Below the pieces are notes generated by a model. It was not told the DNA's origin. It ran no database searches and was given only the letters and a program-made list of their open reading frames with translations. A stretch of 10,047 nucleotides of DNA from assembly GCA_020028375.1 (NCBI GenBank), contig JAHZNX010000151.1, positions 1-10,047 of the forward strand, read 5' to 3'. Source of the stretch: Betaproteobacteria bacterium (lineage in GTDB: Bacteria > Pseudomonadota > Gammaproteobacteria > Burkholderiales > SG8-41). Shown here piece after piece: positions 5,728 through 10,047 of the stretch. Within the stretch, counting starts at the first letter, position 1. Each line of letters opens with the position of its first letter. The position numbers and the translations under genes were made by a program.

Positions 5728-6068
5728 AAAGCGACTTCCGCGCGCGCAATCACCCCGCCTACTGGGCGTTCCTGGCGCACCGCGTGTCCGGAGTGCTGCT
5801 GTCGCTCTTCCTTCCGCTGCACTTCTGGGCGCTCGGTCGGGCGCTGCAGGGGGAGGCGGGGCTCGACGCGTTCCTCCGCTGGAGCGAGCAGCCGCTGGTG
5901 AAATTCGCGGAGACGGTCCTGGTGCTGCTTCTCGCCGCGCACCTGACGGGCGGGCTGCGCCTGCTCGCGCTCGAGTTCCTGGCGTGGCGCGACTGGCAGA
6001 AGGGCCTGCTCGCCGCGGCAGCGGGCCTTACACTGGTGGCCGGGCTCTTGTTCCTGTTGAACGTGTAG
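5724..6068 (+). CDS. sdhD: Succinate dehydrogenase/fumarate reductase membrane anchor subunit 2
   Basis: The 114-residue protein has three predicted helices (about 22-42, 60-84, 95-113). AHRVSGVLLSLFLPLHFWAL (18-37) carries the HR.SG signature of the SdhC/cytochrome b556 fold. HLTGGLRLLALEF (73-85) corresponds to the H..GGIRHL..D haem-ligand motif, so His73 is the likely axial ligand. By motif this subunit looks more like classic SdhC than the preceding one; the symbol here follows gene order and is tentative. ATG at 5724 overlaps the previous stop as ATGA, a sign of translational coupling and 1:1 stoichiometry. Together with the iron-sulfur subunit it forms a B-C-D set without an adjacent flavoprotein. 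The next gene, a Bug receptor, begins 26 nt later, so the operon may continue. Confidence 0.78.
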   Translation: MKSDFRARNHPAYWAFLAHRVSGVLLSLFLPLHFWALGRALQGEAGLDAFLRWSEQPLVKFAETVLVLLLAAHLTGGLRLLALEFLAWRDWQKGLLAAAAGLTLVAGLLFLLNV

Positions 6069-6094
6069 GTTTGCGCGGTGGCCGGGGGGCGGGC

Positions 6095-7072
6095 ATGAAC
6101 ACTTTATGCATGCGCAGGATCGTTGAATCGCTTTGCCTCGTGACTCTGATTGCGGGTCCGGCCGGCGCTCAGTCATATCCGGCCAAGCCGGTGCGCGTGA
6201 TCGTGCCGTTTCCGCCCGGCGGCGCGGCGGACATCGTGGCGCGCGCGATCACGCAGGAAATGGGTAAGGCGTGGGGCACGCAGGTCGTCGTGGACAATCG
6301 CGGCGGCGCGGGCGGGCTGATCGGAGCCGAGCACGCGGCGCGGGCCGCGCCCGACGGCTACACGCTGCTGTTTGCGTCCGCCAGCCCGATGTCGGTCAAC
6401 CCGCATTTCGCGGCCAAGCCGCCGTACCACCCGCTCAAGGACTTCACGCCGATCGTCCTGATCGGGTTCTCGCCCAACGTGATCGTGGTGCACCCGTCGC
6501 TGCCGGCGCGAAGCATGAAGGAGATGATCGCGCTCGCCAAGGCGCGGCCCGGCCAGATCAACTACGCCTCCAACGGCGTCGGCACGCTGAGCCACCTCGC
6601 CACCGAACTGATCAAGCTGCAGGCCGGGATCAACCTCGTGCATGTGCCGTATAAGGGCGGCGCACCGGCCATTGTCGACACGGTCGCGGGGCATTGCTCG
6701 GTGCTGATCTCCGCCTATCCTACGGTGGCGGGGCAGATCCGCGCGGAACGGCTGCGCGCGATCGCCGTGACCAGCGCGAAGCGGATCGAGATCGCTCCCG
6801 AGCTCCCGACGGTCGCCGAAGCTGCGCTGCCCGGATTCGAGGCTATGCAGTGGTGGGGCGCGTACGGCCCGGTCGGCCTGCCGGCTCAACTCGTGGCAAA
6901 GCTCAATGCGGATATCGGCAGGGCGCTCCAGGGCCCGGAGGTGAAAAGCCGTCTCGCCGCGGACGCCGCCGTTCCCGCGGGCGGCTCGCCCGGCGATCTC
7001 GCGGCCTACCTGAAGGCCGACTACGAGCGTTGGGGGAAGGTCGTCAAGGCTTCCGGCATCCGCGCCGAGTAG
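6095..7072 (+). CDS. Bug-type periplasmic binding protein (TctC family), first copy
   Basis: The 325-residue product is a tripartite-tricarboxylate-transporter-type solute receptor that binds a small organic acid in the periplasm. A hydrophobic N-terminus (about 9-24) ending in AGAQSYPAKP indicates a Sec signal peptide cleaved near residue 25. Family motifs are YPAKPVRVIVPFPPGGAADI (28-47), DNRGGAGGLIGAE (67-79), APDGYTLLF (85-93), HVPYKGGAPAI (183-193) and PTVAEAALPGFEA (238-250). The ATG at 6095 has a G-rich tract upstream; ATG at 6110 is an alternative that keeps the signal. It follows the membrane anchor genes by 26 nt and could be co-transcribed. No TctA/TctB permease is nearby, as is common for Bug proteins. 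Ligand is not predictable; a C4-dicarboxylate would fit the neighbours. Confidence 0.93.
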   Translation: MNTLCMRRIVESLCLVTLIAGPAGAQSYPAKPVRVIVPFPPGGAADIVARAITQEMGKAWGTQVVVDNRGGAGGLIGAEHAARAAPDGYTLLFASASPMSVNPHFAAKPPYHPLKDFTPIVLIGFSPNVIVVHPSLPARSMKEMIALAKARPGQINYASNGVGTLSHLATELIKLQAGINLVHVPYKGGAPAIVDTVAGHCSVLISAYPTVAGQIRAERLRAIAVTSAKRIEIAPELPTVAEAALPGFEAMQWWGAYGPVGLPAQLVAKLNADIGRALQGPEVKSRLAADAAVPAGGSPGDLAAYLKADYERWGKVVKASGIRAE

Positions 7073-7076
7073 AACC

Positions 7077-7129
7077 ACCCCCACCCCAACCCTCCCCCTG
7101 AGGGGGAGGGATAGGGAGGGGGTGCTTTT
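7077..7129 (+). terminator. G/C-rich palindrome after the first Bug gene, possible terminator
   Basis: CCCTCCCCC (7090-7098) pairs perfectly with GGGGGAGGG (7102-7110) around TGA. An outer ACCCCC (7077-7082) can pair with GGGGGT (7118-7123), making a longer interrupted stem. A short TTTT (7126-7129) follows. It may end transcription after the Bug gene. The C-tract/G-tract style also resembles dispersed intergenic palindromes of Proteobacteria, and a related element follows the sulfatase gene. Confidence 0.55.
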
Positions 7130-7147
7130 CCGGGAACTATTACGAAT

Positions 7148-8536
7148 ATGGCGAAGCGGCCCAATTTCCTGATCATCCTGATCGATGACCTGCGCTTCGA
7201 CGAGTTCGGCGCGGGCGGGCATCCGTACATGAAGACGCCTCATACCGACCGCATCGCGCGCGAGGGGGCGATCTTCGAGCGCGCCTTCCACACGACGCCG
7301 ATCTGCTCGCCCAACCGGGCATCCATCCTCACCGGCCAGTACGCAAGCCGCCACGGCATCATCGACAACGTCGCGCGCGATGCGGCGAGCCACCGGCTGC
7401 CGAACTACCACCTCGAGCTTAAGCGGCTCGGCTACGAGACCGCGCACATTGGCAAGTGGCACATGGGCAACGACGGAAGACCGCGCCCGGGCTACGACCA
7501 CTGGGTGAGCTTCGACGGCCATGGGCGCCTCAACGACCCGAAGCTGAACGAGCAGGGCGAGTACGTGCAGCGCGCAGGCTACATCACGGACATCATGAAT
7601 CAGATGGCGGTGGACTTCGTCAGCCGCGCGCACGACCGGCCGTGGTCGCTCTTCTTCGCGCACAAGGCGGTGCACCCGGACGCGGAGCAGGCGGCCGACG
7701 GCACCTTCAGGATGGACGGCTACCGGCCGGCAAAGCGGCACGAGGACCTCTACCGCGGCTGCGTGTTCCCGAAGAAGCCCAACATGCTCCCGGCCGCCGA
7801 GATCGTGAAGAGCAAGCCGGCGTGGGAAGAAGCCCTGCGGCTGCGGACCTCGGCGCAATCGCGCGTGCTGCTCGACGCGATCCACGCCGGAGAGCAGGAG
7901 GAAATACGCCTCCGCGCCTGCATGATGGCGGCCGTGGACGAGGGCGTCGGCATGCTGCTCGCCGCGCTCGCGAAGTCCGGCCAGCTCGACGACACCTTCA
8001 TCCTGTTTTTCGGCGACAACGGCTATTTTTTCGGCGAGCACGGGCTGGGACCCGAGCGCCGGTTCGCCTACGAGGAGGGCATCCGGTCGCCGTTCATCGC
8101 GCGCTATCCCGGGCGCATCAAGGCCGGCACGCGCGTGAAGGACCTCGTCATTCTCCAGGACATCGCGCCGACGCTGATCGAGCTTGCGGGCGGACGGCCG
8201 GGGCCGCAGATCCAGGGCCGCTCGCTGCTGCCGCTCTTCACCGGAAGGAAAGGAAGAAGCGGCGCGGGGTGGCGCAAGGCGTTCCTGATGGAGTACTGGG
8301 CCGAGAACGCCTACCCCTGGCTCGTCGGCATGACCTACAAGGCGGTGCGCACGGAACGCCACAAGTACATCCGGTGGGTGAACCGCGGCCGGAACGGGGA
8401 GCTCGACGAGCTCTACGATCTCGACCGAGACCCCTACGAGATCGCGAATGTGATCAACCGGCCCGCGTACCGCGCGGTGCGCGAGAAGCTGCGCCGCGAG
8501 CTGCGCCGGCTCGCCGTCGAGGCCGCCGGCCTCTGA
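7148..8536 (+). CDS. Sulfatase-family hydrolase (formylglycine type), cytoplasmic
   Basis: The 462-residue protein belongs to the alkaline phosphatase/sulfatase superfamily. It opens with PNFLIILIDDLRFDEFG (metal ligands Asp13, Asp14). It carries the maturation motif CSPNRASILTG (Cys53, Pro55, Arg57), whose cysteine becomes formylglycine. Next are HIGKWHMG (Lys103, His105) and FFGDNGYFFGEHGLG with Asp290/Asn291 as further metal ligands. The C-terminal subdomain LYDLDRDPYEIANV (422-435) is typical of sulfatases. It would hydrolyse a sulfate ester, or a phosphonate monoester, since that subfamily shares the fold and motif. No signal peptide is present, so it should stay in the cytoplasm and need a formylglycine-generating enzyme encoded elsewhere. 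It sits between two Bug receptor genes and has G/C palindromes on both sides. No strong ribosome binding site precedes the ATG. Confidence 0.9.
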   Translation: MAKRPNFLIILIDDLRFDEFGAGGHPYMKTPHTDRIAREGAIFERAFHTTPICSPNRASILTGQYASRHGIIDNVARDAASHRLPNYHLELKRLGYETAHIGKWHMGNDGRPRPGYDHWVSFDGHGRLNDPKLNEQGEYVQRAGYITDIMNQMAVDFVSRAHDRPWSLFFAHKAVHPDAEQAADGTFRMDGYRPAKRHEDLYRGCVFPKKPNMLPAAEIVKSKPAWEEALRLRTSAQSRVLLDAIHAGEQEEIRLRACMMAAVDEGVGMLLAALAKSGQLDDTFILFFGDNGYFFGEHGLGPERRFAYEEGIRSPFIARYPGRIKAGTRVKDLVILQDIAPTLIELAGGRPGPQIQGRSLLPLFTGRKGRSGAGWRKAFLMEYWAENAYPWLVGMTYKAVRTERHKYIRWVNRGRNGELDELYDLDRDPYEIANVINRPAYRAVREKLRRELRRLAVEAAGL

Positions 8537-8685
8537 GGCGGTCCCTCACCCCTTCCCCCTCTCCCGAGCGGAGAGGGGAAATGTACGGTGCTTCCGCACA
8601 ACGGGCACTTGCCTTGCTGCGGCGGGCGCTAATCAGGTAAGGTTGTCCCGAAGCCGTTTCCCGTCACAAGAAAACCGAGGACGAA
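8537..8685. other. Intergenic region with a G/C palindrome, no gene seen
   Basis: This 149-nt gap holds an imperfect hairpin (8553-8580), described separately, then sequence with no convincing reading frame. A weak promoter-like pair, TTGCCT (8609-8614) and TAATCA (8630-8635), has only 15 bp of spacing. A GAGG ribosome binding site (8677-8680) precedes the next gene. Confidence 0.5.
8553..8580 (+). terminator. Imperfect G/C-rich hairpin after the sulfatase gene
   Basis: CTCTCC (8559-8564) pairs with GGAGAG (8570-8575). The stem extends through TTCCC (8553-8557) and GGGAA (8576-8580) with one bulged C. It is followed by ATGTACGG rather than a T-run, so terminator function is uncertain. The pyrimidine-first, purine-second design matches the palindrome before the sulfatase gene. 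Confidence 0.45.
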
Positions 8686-9651
8686 ATGATGCGTTTCGCC
8701 AGATGGCTTGCTTTGCCGGCCGTGGCGTGGATCGCTTTCGCGGCCCACGCGCAAACTTATCCCGCCAAGCCGGTCCGGATCATCGTGCCGTTCGCGCCTG
8801 GCGGCGCGACTGACATCGTCACGCGCCTGCTGGGACAGAAGCTGACCGTGACCTGGGGCCAGCAGGTGGTGGCGGACAATCGCGCCGGCGCGTCCGGCAA
8901 CATCGGCGCGGAGCTGGCTGCGAAGGCGCCACCCGATGGCTATACGCTGTTCATGACTTCAGGATCGGTGATCGCCGCGAATCAGCATATGTTCAAGAAG
9001 CTCAATTGGAACCCGGAGAAGGACCTGGTGGCGATCACCAATGTCGCGAGCGGGCCGCAGATCATTGCGACACACCCGAGCGTTCCCGCGAAGAGCGTCA
9101 AGGAGCTGATCGCGCTCGCCAAGGCAAAGCCCGGCGAGCTTACCTTTGGCTCTGCCGGCTTCGGCACGCAGACGCATCTTGCCGCCGAGAATTTCATCTT
9201 TACCGCGGGCATCAACGCGACCCATATCCCGTACAAGGGCGAAGGCCCGGCGCTGGTGGACCTTATTGCGGGCCAGATCATATTTCTGACACCCAATCTT
9301 TCCGCGGCGATCGGCTATGTGCAGCAGGGCCGGCTGCGCGCGCTCGGCGTCACCAGCAGGAAGCGCGTGCCGCAGATCAAGGATGTGCCGGCGGTGGCCG
9401 AGACCCTGCCCGGCTTCGAGAACCTGGGCTGGTTCGGGCTGATGGCGCCGACCGGAACCCCGGCCGCGGTCATCGACAAGGTTTATCGCGACACGGCAGC
9501 GGCGCTGGAAGCGGCCGACCTGCGCAAGCGCTTCGAAGATCTCGGCATGGCGCCGGTCGGCAACGCGCCCGCCGATTTCGAGAGAGCGATTCGGGAGGAA
9601 TCGGCGCGCTGGGCCAAAGTCATCCGCGCGCGCAAGCTCGAGGTGAACTGA
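8686..9651 (+). CDS. Bug-type periplasmic binding protein (TctC family), second copy
   Basis: This is a 321-residue periplasmic solute receptor. The signal peptide is clear: basic MMRFARW, a hydrophobic stretch (8-21), and cleavage after AHA at residue 22 before QTYPAKP. Family motifs are YPAKPVRIIVPFAPGGATDI (25-44), DNRAGASGNIGAE (64-76), PPDGYTLFMTSG (82-93), HIPYKGEGPALVDLIAGQI (181-199) and a closing REESARWAKVIRARKLEVN. GAGG (8677-8680) lies 5 nt before ATG 8686 and 8 nt before ATG 8689, so either may be used. It is clearly homologous to the other Bug protein here but diverged in most non-motif positions, so it is an old paralogue, not a recent tandem copy. It lies 52 nt before the fumarase-type gene, suggesting a C4 or related acid as ligand; this is inference. 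Confidence 0.95.
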   Translation: MMRFARWLALPAVAWIAFAAHAQTYPAKPVRIIVPFAPGGATDIVTRLLGQKLTVTWGQQVVADNRAGASGNIGAELAAKAPPDGYTLFMTSGSVIAANQHMFKKLNWNPEKDLVAITNVASGPQIIATHPSVPAKSVKELIALAKAKPGELTFGSAGFGTQTHLAAENFIFTAGINATHIPYKGEGPALVDLIAGQIIFLTPNLSAAIGYVQQGRLRALGVTSRKRVPQIKDVPAVAETLPGFENLGWFGLMAPTGTPAAVIDKVYRDTAAALEAADLRKRFEDLGMAPVGNAPADFERAIREESARWAKVIRARKLEVN

Positions 9652-9666
9652 CCGGGCGGTCGGTTC

Positions 9667-9708
9667 CGGTGACGACTGAAGACTGACGACTGACGACTGA
9701 CGAGTGAA
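9667..9708. repeat. Heptamer tandem repeat (GACTGAC type) running into the fumarase start
   Basis: Six consecutive heptamers are visible: CGGTGAC, GACTGAA, GACTGAC, GACTGAC, GACTGAC, GAGTGAA. The last unit contains the GTG start codon (9704-9706) of the next gene. The pattern G-A-C/G-T-G-A-N resembles the GRGTGAT array before sdhC. Confidence 0.85.
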
Positions 9709-10047
9709 GGTCGATCTCAAACAGATCGAGGAGGCAGCCAAGGACCTCTACATCCGGGCCCTCAAGATACTCCCGCCCGATATCAAGCAGGGCCTCGAGC
9801 GGCTCGATGCGTCGGAGACGAGCGCGCGCGCAAAGAAGGTCCTCGGCACGATCATCAAGAACGTTGCCGTGGCGGAAGCGACGGACAACCTCACCTGCCA
9901 GGACACCGGGGTGCCGATCTACAACGTCACCATCGGGCGCAACGTCCAGGTGGATGGCGTCGATCTCGAAGCCGCGATCACGAGAGGCTGCGCCCGGGCG
10001 ACGAACGAGCACCCCCTGCGTTCTTCCGTCGTGCACCCGATCACCCG
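9704..10047 (+). CDS. Class I fumarate hydratase alpha-type protein, N-terminal part (3' truncated by window)
   Basis: The frame is open from GTG at 9704 to the window end, giving 114 residues of the N-terminal domain of iron-sulfur hydro-lyases (FumA N-terminal half / TtdA). DNLTCQDTGVPIYNVTIGRN (61-80) contains Cys65 in the CQDTG motif, the first ligand of the catalytic [4Fe-4S] cluster. RGCARATNEHPLRSSVVHPI (94-113) matches the conserved NxxxLRxSxVxP(I/L) segment that follows. The helix-rich opening VDLKQIEEAAKDLYIRALKI is typical of the two-subunit (alpha plus beta) form. The enzyme hydrates fumarate to L-malate; a tartrate dehydratase has the same architecture and cannot be excluded. The start codon lies in a heptamer repeat and has no usual ribosome binding site. 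An oxygen-sensitive cluster is expected for this class. Confidence 0.88.
   Translation, partial: MKVDLKQIEEAAKDLYIRALKILPPDIKQGLERLDASETSARAKKVLGTIIKNVAVAEATDNLTCQDTGVPIYNVTIGRNVQVDGVDLEAAITRGCARATNEHPLRSSVVHPIT

Noticed and set aside
7077..7123. C-tract/G-tract stretch considered as a G-quadruplex regulator
   Set aside because: The G-runs could form a quadruplex on paper, but the perfect hairpin complement explains the tracts more simply.
6173..8362. Very long open frame on the minus strand (about 729 codons) antisense to the first Bug gene and the sulfatase gene
   Set aside because: It spans two well-supported + strand genes and the gap between them. The translation is rich in Arg, His, Val and Ala with no family motif, as expected of a stop-poor antisense frame in GC-rich DNA.
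9667..9708. Heptamer array considered as a CRISPR or phage attachment site
   Set aside because: Units are 7 bp with no spacers, and no integrase or cas gene is present; it is a simple tandem repeat.

Overview
The window (10,047 bases, GC-rich by eye) looks like a chromosome segment of a betaproteobacterium, most likely Burkholderiales or a close environmental relative. The main grounds are two Bug-type (TctC-family) periplasmic binding proteins, a family strongly expanded in that group, and a conserved rpsP-rimM-trmD-rplS block. I see no tRNA, rRNA, CRISPR array, insertion sequence or phage gene. No gap without a gene exceeds 150 bases.

Layout. 1-435 is the 3' end of a major facilitator superfamily (MFS) transporter gene on the + strand. 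It converges, 7 nt apart, with a nitroreductase gene on the - strand (443-1291). From a compact divergent promoter region (1292-1401) everything else reads on the + strand. First comes the ribosomal/tRNA-modification operon rpsP-rimM-trmD-rplS (1402-3297). Only 34 nt later a catabolic-looking cluster begins: a split UxaA-family lyase pair resembling sulfolactate sulfo-lyase SuyA/SuyB (3332-3613, 3624-4646), a succinate dehydrogenase/fumarate reductase iron-sulfur subunit (4643-5356) and two small haem-type membrane anchors (5374-5727, 5724-6068). Then come a Bug receptor (6095-7072), a cytoplasmic sulfatase-family hydrolase (7148-8536), a second Bug receptor (8686-9651) and the start of a class I fumarate hydratase alpha-type gene that runs off the window (9704-10047).

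How the genes may work together (inference). The Bug proteins would bind organic acids in the periplasm, the UxaA-family pair would perform an elimination on a hydroxy- or sulfo-carboxylate, and the SdhBCD-like module plus the fumarase would handle C4-dicarboxylates at the quinone/TCA level. No SdhA-type flavoprotein and no TctA/TctB membrane permease lie in the window, so both modules are incomplete as seen.

Most notable observations. (1) The SuyB-like protein appears to lack an internal in-frame block of roughly 45-50 residues that UxaA-family relatives carry, joined cleanly at about base 4430. (2) The sdhC-like and fumarase genes are each preceded by a heptamer tandem repeat that runs into, and supplies, the start codon. 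(3) G/C-rich palindromes flank the sulfatase gene on both sides. (4) A perfect inverted repeat overlaps the predicted -35 box of rpsP between two divergent genes.
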